Source: Desulforamulus ruminis DSM 2154
GTDB lineage: Bacteria; Bacillota; Desulfotomaculia; Desulfotomaculales; Desulfotomaculaceae
Direction: 5' to 3'
Assembly (NCBI RefSeq): GCF_000215085.1
Contig: NC_015589.1
Location: 3,794,120 to 3,858,119 of the forward strand
Length of the DNA: 64,000 nucleotides
Positions 43,016 to 50,443 of the stretch are shown one piece after another. A program made the translations under genes and the position numbers. The notes beneath the pieces were generated by a model. The model was not told the DNA's origin. It did no database searches and was given only the letters and a program-made list of their open reading frames with translations. Each line of letters starts with the position of its first letter. Position 1 is the stretch's first letter.

Positions 43016-44284
43016 TTAAATAATTCCCTCCTTACGGCGTCTAAAAAAGTTGAGAAGGCTAAATCTTTCACTGGCAACCTGAAGGTTGGGCGCAATTGTA
43101 TTGCATAAAATATTAACCGCCCGGGCAAAATTCTTAGCCCGCCGGCTTAGGATAGGGGGATTCCCTTTGTTGGTTTCCACCTGAACCCCTTCGTCATAAG
43201 GAATGATGCCTGCCAATTCCAACTCTAATGTGGCAGCCATATGGTTGGCCTCCAGGGGCTTACTCTTTGGCATTTTCGTTACGAGAAGTTTAAACTTGAA
43301 GCGTTCAAAATGAATCATATCCAGACGTTTAATAACCTTCTTCGTATTGGCCACAGTGGCTGCATCCGGGGGACAAAGCACATAAATCCGGGTGGCATTT
43401 TCCATGGTAATGACGGTTGGGGCAATTAAAAGGGGGGCCGTATCAACAATCACCACATCAAACCGTCTGGTTAAGATGGACAGAATTTTTATAGCCACTT
43501 CCTCGGTAATTAATTCGCCTTCTTCATGATTAAGAGGTGCCGGGAGAATTTTTAAGCCGCTAGGATGATCCACCAGGCATTTGCTGAGATCCTCATTATG
43601 CCCTTTGATCCAATCCACCATGGTAGTTACAGGCGCCACTTTAAGCCGGGTAGACACATTCCCGGAAAACACATCGAAATCCACAATAACCACACTTTGC
43701 CCTTTTTTTATCAGCCCAACCCCGGTGTTAATGGACATCGTCGTCTTGCTCACCCCACCGTCCACTCCGAAAAAGCAGATTAATTCTCTGTTCACCACAA
43801 TGGCAGGGGGTTTTTGACTTTGCGGATGGTATGCGGCTGTTTGCTGTCTCGGTGGTAGGTTTTTTGTTAGAACGTTCTCTGCCACATGATGATTTTCGTT
43901 GTTATGGGAATCTCTTGTAAGCTGACCTCTTAAAGGCCTTCTGCTTCTTCCACCGGCATTTTGAGGTATATGTCCCTGAATTTTTATAGACAGTTCATTC
44001 TGAACATTTTCCTTGGCCCACACCCCTTTGCAGCCTATTTCCGTCGTTTTTTTCCATACATTGATATCGGTTATATTGGGAGACATGATGTATGTCTCCG
44101 TATTTTGACCGACAAAATGGCGGGCCAGTCCTTCCCATTCCGGGAGTTCTGTTGATATTACGGCCAAATTAAATACTCCTGCCCCGATTGCTTCCTTAGA
44201 GGTGGTTACTTTTACAAAATCCTCTCTACCGGTATTGAACCGTTGTAGATACTCATTATTGGGATCACAAAGTAAAATCCGCAC
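43016..44284 (-). CDS. CpaE/TadZ-like ATPase
   Basis: A 422-aa protein. The N-terminal degenerate receiver-like domain (about 1-110; MRILLCDPNNEYLQ) is joined through a basic linker to a MinD/ParA-type ATPase (about 165-400). The ATPase has a deviant Walker A (GVDGGVSKTTMSINTG) and IVDTAPLLIAPTV. TadZ localises the pilus machine. It is co-transcribed with cpaB and cpaF. Start is GTG. Confidence 0.9.
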   Translation of the reverse strand: MRILLCDPNNEYLQRFNTGREDFVKVTTSKEAIGAGVFNLAVISTELPEWEGLARHFVGQNTETYIMSPNITDINVWKKTTEIGCKGVWAKENVQNELSIKIQGHIPQNAGGRSRRPLRGQLTRDSHNNENHHVAENVLTKNLPPRQQTAAYHPQSQKPPAIVVNRELICFFGVDGGVSKTTMSINTGVGLIKKGQSVVIVDFDVFSGNVSTRLKVAPVTTMVDWIKGHNEDLSKCLVDHPSGLKILPAPLNHEEGELITEEVAIKILSILTRRFDVVIVDTAPLLIAPTVITMENATRIYVLCPPDAATVANTKKVIKRLDMIHFERFKFKLLVTKMPKSKPLEANHMAATLELELAGIIPYDEGVQVETNKGNPPILSRRAKNFARAVNILCNTIAPNLQVASERFSLLNFFRRRKEGII

Positions 44285-44285
44285 T

Positions 44286-45047
44286 TTATGGGATCACCTC
44301 CGTATTTTCGGTACTCAAATTATTGGGGTTATTGGGGGAGGAAAGTAAATATTTATTCACAAAGGATTCCGGCGTTGTAGGCGTCGTTTTTGCTGCGTTA
44401 ATATCTGGCTGATAGGGGTTGACAATTAGTTTTATCTGTCCGGCAGTTTCCGCAAAGGCGGCGTCCTGGGCCTGTTGTGGGGTTAGAGCAAGTGAAACAC
44501 CGGATGGATTAGCAGGATCACCGATAATGGATATTACCGGTATGCAGATACCGATAATTTGACTTACGGGCTGCTGGATGCCGCCAATCGGTAATTTCAT
44601 GCTTCCAATTACATCGACCCGGTCCCCCGGGACAATCATTCCATTCAATGAATTGATTGCATCAACCCTTACCGGCGTACCCCTTAACCTGGGATCTTTA
44701 AACTCGGATATTTTTGTTGTAACTAAACTTCCCGGTCCCTCTATGGCAAAAAACGCACTACTTACCGGAAATCCTTCCGGAATCGAAGTCTTAGCAACTT
44801 TTCCAATAACGGCCTGGGGGTTGGCAAACATGCCCTTTTTGACAGTAATTTCTGGCCGGTTTTCTACCGTCAGCATCTCCTGGGTGATGGGAGTATAGGG
44901 CGGTATTTCTGTTTTAGCCACAACTACCGGAAGTGCATTGGTGTATTTCTTCATGGTCTGTACTCCCAAGAAACCCGCTGACAGAGCAGCTAAAATGGTT
45001 AAGATCAACAGGTACGTACTTGTACTCTGCTTTTTAAATAGGTTCAA
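44286..45047 (-). CDS. CpaB/RcpC-like pilus assembly protein
   Basis: A 253-aa protein with an N-terminal anchor (STYLLILTILAALSAGFLG), an SAF domain (about 45-110; VVAKTEIPPYTPITQEML) and a RcpC-type domain (VRVDAINSLNGMIVPGDRVD). CpaB is a periplasmic or wall-facing part of Tad systems. TTG 45045-45047 was chosen, 8 nt after AAGGAG. Confidence 0.9.
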   Translation of the reverse strand: MNLFKKQSTSTYLLILTILAALSAGFLGVQTMKKYTNALPVVVAKTEIPPYTPITQEMLTVENRPEITVKKGMFANPQAVIGKVAKTSIPEGFPVSSAFFAIEGPGSLVTTKISEFKDPRLRGTPVRVDAINSLNGMIVPGDRVDVIGSMKLPIGGIQQPVSQIIGICIPVISIIGDPANPSGVSLALTPQQAQDAAFAETAGQIKLIVNPYQPDINAAKTTPTTPESFVNKYLLSSPNNPNNLSTENTEVIP

Positions 45048-45051
45048 AGGT

Positions 45052-45693
45052 TCAAACTCCTTTCGAAAAAACAATGAGGTCCCATTTTTCAGGGGATTGA
45101 CGCCCCGGATCTTTCAGGCTGCAATTTGGAAACATTTTTTTGAATACTTTTTTATGCTTTTGGGCTGTGTACAAGTTGCAGGCGGCTTGCGTTAAAACGA
45201 CTTTCTGGTATCTGGTACCGCCAAGAATCTCCAGGGTTTTTCTCAACCAGAGGCGATTAAAGGTGTTTAAAGTGATGATCGGGTTTAAACCGAAATCGTT
45301 CAAAAGCATTCTCCGCTTGATTAGCATGAGATCCTGTTCTAAGTCTCTCTCAAACCGTTCTCTGGCTTCGTGACAATCAAGTTTGTAGGATACTTTGGTG
45401 TTCAGATGCAGTTCCAAGATCCTGCCTTTGGGTATGCGAATATGCTTTTTTTTAGCTAACCGACTGAAAAGCCAATACTCACAGGGCAATAGATAGGTCA
45501 CTTTTAATCCGGTCTTCTTAGACTTTCTCTTATGGTAAATGGCCCATAATATAACGGTTATAAGGTAAATGCCTAAGAACAGGCAAATGGGTCCCAATAG
45601 GATGGGAAATAGGTTTGCACCGATGGCCAGCAGGATGATCGTTATCCTTACGGCTAAAGTTTCTGACCAAATTAATAGATAGTTATTGTAGAT
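45052..45693 (-). CDS. Tad-operon membrane protein of unknown function, probable ATC start
   Basis: A 213-aa protein with two N-terminal hydrophobic helices (TIILLAIGANLFPILLGPIC, IYLITVILWAIYH) and a basic soluble part (about 60-213; RIPKGRILELHLNTKVSYKL). I recognise no family. AGGAGG is exactly 8 nt before an in-frame ATC (45691-45693), and TAG precedes it. Starting there gives MYNNYLLIWSETLAVR and a complete first helix. The next possible start, TTG 45595-45597, has no ribosome-binding site. It sits between the TadG-like gene and cpaB and is probably part of the pilus machine. Confidence 0.65.
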   Translation of the reverse strand: MYNNYLLIWSETLAVRITIILLAIGANLFPILLGPICLFLGIYLITVILWAIYHKRKSKKTGLKVTYLLPCEYWLFSRLAKKKHIRIPKGRILELHLNTKVSYKLDCHEARERFERDLEQDLMLIKRRMLLNDFGLNPIITLNTFNRLWLRKTLEILGGTRYQKVVLTQAACNLYTAQKHKKVFKKMFPNCSLKDPGRQSPEKWDLIVFSKGV

Positions 45694-45706
45694 TTCCTAT
45701 CCCTCC

Positions 45707-46195
45707 TTACGGTTCTCTTACCTTGCTGTCCGCCACTCTTGTAACGCTTATTTCATTTCCCATCCCGGTTAAAGGACCGGCCAATATGCTCGGGACCGTG
45801 GCTGTCACTCCCCAACGGTAGGTATCCAGGTAACCGTCCCCATCGCTGTCAAGGGTAAGGTGGTTTGATGTATCGACTATGGTCACCCCCTTTGCGGTAA
45901 ATTTTAAGCTTGCCACATTCTGGGCCCAGATGTCGGTGGCTCTGGCCTCTGCGATCACCGGATCAAGAACCAGTTTTTCTCCGGTGACATTGCCCATTCC
46001 ATCGGTGATTAATTTGGCCGATACCGCTGAAGCTCCCGCTAAAGATGCGGCGTCACAGGCGCTTTGTAACTGGTGCTTTAGGACAAAGGCATTGCCATAG
46101 TCTAAGCCCAGTGCACTAAAAAGCAGAAAAACAAGCAAGAGAACACCGAAGTAGGCCGATATGATCCCTTTTTCTTCCCGAATGAATTTCAGCAA
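45707..46195 (-). CDS. TadG/TadE-like pseudopilin
   Basis: A 162-aa protein: processing-site-like FIREEKGIISAYFGVLLLVF and the TadG signature LGLDYGNAFVLKHQLQSACD followed by AASLAGASAV, then a beta-rich external part. TadG helps assemble or anchor the Tad pilus. AAGGAGG is followed after 5 nt by TTG and after 8 nt by CTG; I use TTG (46193-46195). A longer frame upstream carries no leader-like sequence. Confidence 0.85.
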   Translation of the reverse strand: MLKFIREEKGIISAYFGVLLLVFLLFSALGLDYGNAFVLKHQLQSACDAASLAGASAVSAKLITDGMGNVTGEKLVLDPVIAEARATDIWAQNVASLKFTAKGVTIVDTSNHLTLDSDGDGYLDTYRWGVTATVPSILAGPLTGMGNEISVTRVADSKVREP

Positions 46196-46240
46196 AAACG
46201 CCTCCTTTTTACTGTTTACTGTCCTATATAAATAGAAAAA

Positions 46241-46261
46241 GACCGGCTTAATAAACCGGTC
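46241..46261 (-). terminator. Short hairpin between Athe_2463-like gene and TadG
   Basis: GACCGG (46241-46246) pairs with CCGGTC (46256-46261), with T-rich sequence after it on minus. It may partly separate the secreted-protein cassette from the pilus operon. Confidence 0.6.
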
Positions 46262-46278
46262 CTTTCCAAGCATGTATT

Positions 46279-48120
46279 TTAATAAGTTAACTGAAGCTCT
46301 TGATTCGGTATGGGCCAGGGGTTAATGGTAACCGTGGCGGAGTCCCTGGCGCTTTGGCCCTTGCTGCTGGTGGCGTCGGCCTTGATTGTCACGGTCACCG
46401 GTTTTCCCCATAATCCCGTGGCTGGATAGGTGTATTTAAAGGTGTGGGGGTTTTTTCCCCACCCCGCACTGAAGACTTTTTGATCGGTCTTTTTTACCGG
46501 GTCGATCTTCTGGTAGCCGTTATTCCAATACTGGTAGCCCACGCTTGTATCGGCCGTTTGGCCGCTTGCGCTCATGTTCATGGTGATGGTGGGCGGTGGC
46601 GGCGGGTCTTTTTCGCCATCGGCAGGCGGCGGCGGGGGCGGGTAGTCGGTGGTCACGGTGATGGTATAGGACCATTGTTTAAATGCATCCACTTTAGACG
46701 GTGCACTGATACTTATCTTTAGGCTGGATGACTCTTTATCCGGGGGAATGACCACCGCCAGGGGGTTGACGGTACAACTGTCCCGGTTATCGTCGTAGCT
46801 CCGTTCGTCGGAGGGTCTATCCCGGTCCGGGTTGATTTCTACGGTTACGATGGCTGCATCACCCGGCATGGTAAAGGTCAGGGTGTCATCCAGGGATCCG
46901 ATCAGGTCATAGTTGGAAATATCTTTCATGATCACGCCGTTGACTTTCCACACCAGGCGGGTGGTGAGCAGTTCCCCGGTATCGTTATGGATTCTTGCCT
47001 TCACCGAGGCGGTCCCGCCAATCTGGGCTTCTTTGGTGTAGTCGATGATCTCCACCCAAAGGTTGTCCGTGGTTATCCAGGCTTCGTCCCGGTTGTTGGA
47101 CCAGTCTTGGTCTTGATCAATATCTACCGGGTTGATGCGGGCCAGGATTTTGCTCGGCTGATCCTGTACGGTGAAGGTATACCGGTAGGTTTTGCTTTCC
47201 CCGGGCTGAAAGGTGAGAAATCCATCCGGGTCCGGGGTGTCTTGCGGTTCAAGTGGTTCCAGGGTGATGGGGTATTCGACCCCGCTGACCACATGATGCA
47301 GCCGCAGCCAGGCTTTTTCCGGCTGGGGATGGTCCGGGTTGAGGGTATAGGTCACGGTGGAGGTGATTTTGTCTCCCGGTTCAACATTTTTGAACCGGTC
47401 CACTTCCAGGCTGACGGAAAAGTCAGGTATTTCGGTTTTTAATAAGGATAATGGGGGCAATGGAATGGTCAGGTAGCGCATCTGGACTCCCACCAAACGA
47501 AACAGCCGTCCCATTCCGAATGTATATTCAGTGGGCGGCTGCAGTACGTGCACATATTCTTGCCATTGTTTTCCGGTTCGTTCAAATTTGATGTAGGGGT
47601 TGTAGTCCTTTAGGTTTTCAAAGCCCCGGTTAATGGATTCTAACAAATCCGGGTCGTTGTTGAAGGGGTTTTTAGGATCTAATGACGGTTCTTTCATTGT
47701 GTTAGTAACAAAATTTTGTACATTATCTTTTTCCCAGGGAAACGGAATCCAATTAGCACTATTGACATCCACAATCTCAGTAGTGTCGTTTCTGAAAAAG
47801 GTATTCGTATATTTTTCACCGTTCATTGTATAACCATGATAACGGTATTGGTTAGTATTTTTGTCATAGTCATTTGCCCCTGGTGAAGCCTCTTGAGGAT
47901 TACCGTAGCTAAACAACTTGCTTTTTAACCAAAGTCCCTCGTTTATGGGTTTACCTTGCTCGTTTTGGGCAAAAAAATAGTTCCCATTATCATTTTTTGC
48001 CCTTAAGTCATCATTTGCTGTTGCCAGAGCCTCTGTAATATTGGCCGGTTCTGCACTTGCAAAACCGGCCATACTAAATACAAATAATATGATTAGAAAT
48101 AGGGTCATAATTTTACGCAT
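46279..48120 (-). CDS. Secreted adhesin-like protein, cassette 1 (Athe_2463-type)
   Basis: A 613-aa secreted protein with signal peptide (MRKIMTLFLIILFVFSMAG..SA), a unique N-terminal region (about 25-210) and a series of Ig/CARDB-like beta-domains (about 230-460). A Pro-rich linker (YPPPPPPADGEKDPPPPPT) and a last beta-domain close it. The overall look is that of Athe_2463-domain surface proteins. From about residue 205 to the end it is almost identical, in DNA as well as protein, to the gene at 50444; the first 200 residues differ clearly. It is paired with the copper-amine-oxidase-N-like gene just upstream (3 bp). Confidence 0.75.
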   Translation of the reverse strand: MRKIMTLFLIILFVFSMAGFASAEPANITEALATANDDLRAKNDNGNYFFAQNEQGKPINEGLWLKSKLFSYGNPQEASPGANDYDKNTNQYRYHGYTMNGEKYTNTFFRNDTTEIVDVNSANWIPFPWEKDNVQNFVTNTMKEPSLDPKNPFNNDPDLLESINRGFENLKDYNPYIKFERTGKQWQEYVHVLQPPTEYTFGMGRLFRLVGVQMRYLTIPLPPLSLLKTEIPDFSVSLEVDRFKNVEPGDKITSTVTYTLNPDHPQPEKAWLRLHHVVSGVEYPITLEPLEPQDTPDPDGFLTFQPGESKTYRYTFTVQDQPSKILARINPVDIDQDQDWSNNRDEAWITTDNLWVEIIDYTKEAQIGGTASVKARIHNDTGELLTTRLVWKVNGVIMKDISNYDLIGSLDDTLTFTMPGDAAIVTVEINPDRDRPSDERSYDDNRDSCTVNPLAVVIPPDKESSSLKISISAPSKVDAFKQWSYTITVTTDYPPPPPPADGEKDPPPPPTITMNMSASGQTADTSVGYQYWNNGYQKIDPVKKTDQKVFSAGWGKNPHTFKYTYPATGLWGKPVTVTIKADATSSKGQSARDSATVTINPWPIPNQELQLTY

Positions 48121-48123
48121 TTG

Positions 48124-49014
48124 TTACGCCCCCTTACTCCAAATAGTGATGCTGGTCCGAGTACCACTATAGCTAGAAATAACCCTTACCGTTTCACCGT
48201 TGGGACCAGTAAATTTTTTATCCAGCTGTACTAATTGTGCTGTCTTTGTCCTTGCCACATCCACTACCTGTTTGGCGAAATCATTACCCAGTTTACTAGC
48301 TAAGATTTGCTCTGCCTCATCACATTGTTTCGCCACATCACGGTTGGGGATAATAATAGTAATAGCCATCTCAATATTGCTACGAGGACTATCCTCAATC
48401 AAAATCTCCGTCTTCGGCTTTACCGGCACCGTATACCCGTTCAGGTCGTAAGTCTCTCCTTGCTGCGGCTGCTGCTCCTGCAGATACTGCTTCATTGCCG
48501 AGACATCCGGCTTCTCCGTTCCTTCCGGATAACAGACCACCAAACCGTCAATGAAGTCCACCTGATAGCCCAGGGCCTCCGCCACAAAACGCGCCGGCAG
48601 ATAAGTGCGGGCGTTTTTCAGTTCCGGCGCCACATCCATGGTCGTGGCCTGGCTGCCGGCCAGCAGTTCTTTCTTTCCGATGGTCAGCTCGGCGGACCGG
48701 CTGCCCAGCACCAGCTTTGCCTTGCTGGTCTCCGTATCCCAAAAAATGTTTTCATTGGTGACACCCAGGGCGTTGCCCAGGAAGCGTACCGGTACGAAGG
48801 TCCTGTCCTGGCTGATGTACGGCGCTGCATCCATTTTCACTCCGGGAGTGTTCCCATCCACAAAGTATTCACTCCGGCCTTCGATGAAGACCACGCTTCT
48901 CACCAGGTTATTATTTTCATACACGTTGACCTGTTCTTTCTGCTCGGCCAAAGCGCCGGTGGCCAGGGCCAGGGCCAAGCAGCCGGTCAAAAACCCAACT
49001 CCAAGTTTTTTCAA
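48124..49014 (-). CDS. Copper amine oxidase N-domain protein, cassette 1
   Basis: A 296-aa secreted protein: signal peptide (FLTGCLALALATGALA) and a stalk-like copper amine oxidase N-terminal domain (about 25-160; YISQDRTFVPVRFLGNALGV, RTYLPARFVAEALGYQV). The C-terminal alpha/beta part (about 200-296) includes IAIIIPNRDV-like and DKKFTGPNGETVRVIS. In Firmicutes these domains are wall-associated and not oxidases. Near-identical to the 52282 gene up to about residue 175, diverged afterwards. Start is TTG. Confidence 0.8.
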   Translation of the reverse strand: MKKLGVGFLTGCLALALATGALAEQKEQVNVYENNNLVRSVVFIEGRSEYFVDGNTPGVKMDAAPYISQDRTFVPVRFLGNALGVTNENIFWDTETSKAKLVLGSRSAELTIGKKELLAGSQATTMDVAPELKNARTYLPARFVAEALGYQVDFIDGLVVCYPEGTEKPDVSAMKQYLQEQQPQQGETYDLNGYTVPVKPKTEILIEDSPRSNIEMAITIIIPNRDVAKQCDEAEQILASKLGNDFAKQVVDVARTKTAQLVQLDKKFTGPNGETVRVISSYSGTRTSITIWSKGA

Positions 49015-49064
49015 TCAGAATCAGCTCCCTTTTTAATTTTACATAACCTCTACAACAGAGAAGC

Positions 49065-50171
49065 TTAACTAATATCGCTTAATCTCAAATCTTTATATCG
49101 CTCACCGATCTTATAAGAAGTAACCCGTTTGGTTCCCGTGGCCGGTTCCAGCAGTCCTATTTCTACCCAATCCTTAACCCATTCCTGAATCGTCCTTTTA
49201 CTAACCAGAAACCATTCTGCCATTAGTTCTAATGAGAGCAGGCGGCCTTCAAAGCGTAAAGCCAGTTGCAGCAATTCAATTTCCTTTTTAGAAAGTTCGA
49301 GAAGCTTTCCTTCAGAGGCTTCATGTAGCCGTATCGCTGACTGGGCGATGTCTTCAAATGCCTCCGCCATGGTGGTTAAAAAAAAGGTAATCCAAGGGGT
49401 TAAGTTGGGAGTATTTCGTCCTTCGTAGTAAGAAACCGGCAATCCCATTTGTAGGCTGTTATAGTAAGTTTGGAGGTCCTTGGCATAATTTTCTTCGACC
49501 GTAAAATAGCCATTTAAATCATATCCATGAAGCATGAGGATATATAAAGCCAACGCTCTGGCCACCCGACCGTTACCATCGTCAAAGGGGTGAATGGTAA
49601 CCAATTGATAGGCTGCAATTGCTGCTTTAATCGGAACCGGTAAGGTTTCCTCTCTTTTGATCCATCCTACCAGACCCTTCATTAAACCCGGGATATCTTC
49701 CCAATAGGGGGGGATATATTCCACAGCGCCCGTAGTATTATCTCTCACGCAGAAAAGGACTCCCGGAGGGGTTGCCCCCCGATATTCGCTCATTTTTCCT
49801 CTTCTGCCGGGGCCCCGAACTTCAATAATTCTGTGGAGCTTCTTAATAAACTCTTCCGTTACGGGTAGCTTTTTGAGTTTGGCTTTATTTAAAAAGGATA
49901 ACGCCCGCCAATAGTTCCGCACTTCCTGCATGTGGTAGCTATCCGATTGATCCGGTCGTCGGTTAACTACTTCTTCTACCTCATGCAGGGTTAGTGGATT
50001 CCCTTCAATAAAGGTGGAATAGTGAGTACTTTTAATTTTAGCTCTTTCTTTCAGCTTTTCCGAGATATGCAACGGCAAGGTTTTGCTGGTTACGAGGCCG
50101 CGAAAATATTCAATTTTAGAAAGCAGGTTTACTAATTCATTGGTAAAATCGTACCGGGGTTGATAGGCCAT
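49065..50171 (-). CDS. Fic-domain AMP-transferase with N-terminal inhibitory helix
   Basis: A 368-aa Fic protein. The catalytic loop HPFDDGNGRVAR (194-205) matches HPFx(D/E)GNGRxxR in full. The N-terminal STFIEGNP (52-59) is the (S/T)xxxE(G/N) inhibitory motif, with Glu56 expected to block ATP binding. A C-terminal winged helix (about 300-355; MAEWFLVSKRTIQEWVKDW) is attached. Such proteins AMPylate targets, often as stress regulators or toxin-antitoxin-like modules. It lies alone between two copies of the secreted-protein cassette. Confidence 0.9.
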   Translation of the reverse strand: MAYQPRYDFTNELVNLLSKIEYFRGLVTSKTLPLHISEKLKERAKIKSTHYSTFIEGNPLTLHEVEEVVNRRPDQSDSYHMQEVRNYWRALSFLNKAKLKKLPVTEEFIKKLHRIIEVRGPGRRGKMSEYRGATPPGVLFCVRDNTTGAVEYIPPYWEDIPGLMKGLVGWIKREETLPVPIKAAIAAYQLVTIHPFDDGNGRVARALALYILMLHGYDLNGYFTVEENYAKDLQTYYNSLQMGLPVSYYEGRNTPNLTPWITFFLTTMAEAFEDIAQSAIRLHEASEGKLLELSKKEIELLQLALRFEGRLLSLELMAEWFLVSKRTIQEWVKDWVEIGLLEPATGTKRVTSYKIGERYKDLRLSDIS

Positions 50172-50396
50172 TCAATATCACCTCAAGTTAATTTTACCAA
50201 ATCCCTTTAACTTCCGCAAATAATTTCTATTATTTAATTAAACTAATTCATTCCTTTATATCTACCTTTTTTAAGATCAAATTTATATGCTCATCTATCA
50301 TAACTACAGTCCCTTTTCTTCACTAAACCTTCTTTCTCCACAGCCAATCAAGGTGACGGAAAAGTCAGGAGGGCCCGCAGGTTCTTCCGGTATCCA

Positions 50397-50427
50397 ATGA
50401 ATTTCTTACGAAACGTAAGAAATTCAT
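50397..50427. terminator. Hairpin after cassette 2
   Basis: ATGAATTTCTTACG (50397-50410) pairs with CGTAAGAAATTCAT (50414-50427), a perfect 14-bp stem with a 3-nt loop, just past the 50444 stop on minus. The rest of 50172-50443 has no gene. A short GACGGAAAAGTCAGG at about 50356 also occurs within both adhesin genes. Confidence 0.65.
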
Positions 50428-50443
50428 TACCGTTTGTCCTCGT

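Noticed and set aside
47795-47820. Further recombination core (ATTCGTATATTTTT-like string) in the adhesin gene
   Set aside because: It shares only a few bases with ATATATTCGTA, is not conserved in the second copy (GTTCGTGTATTTTT) and lies mid-gene.
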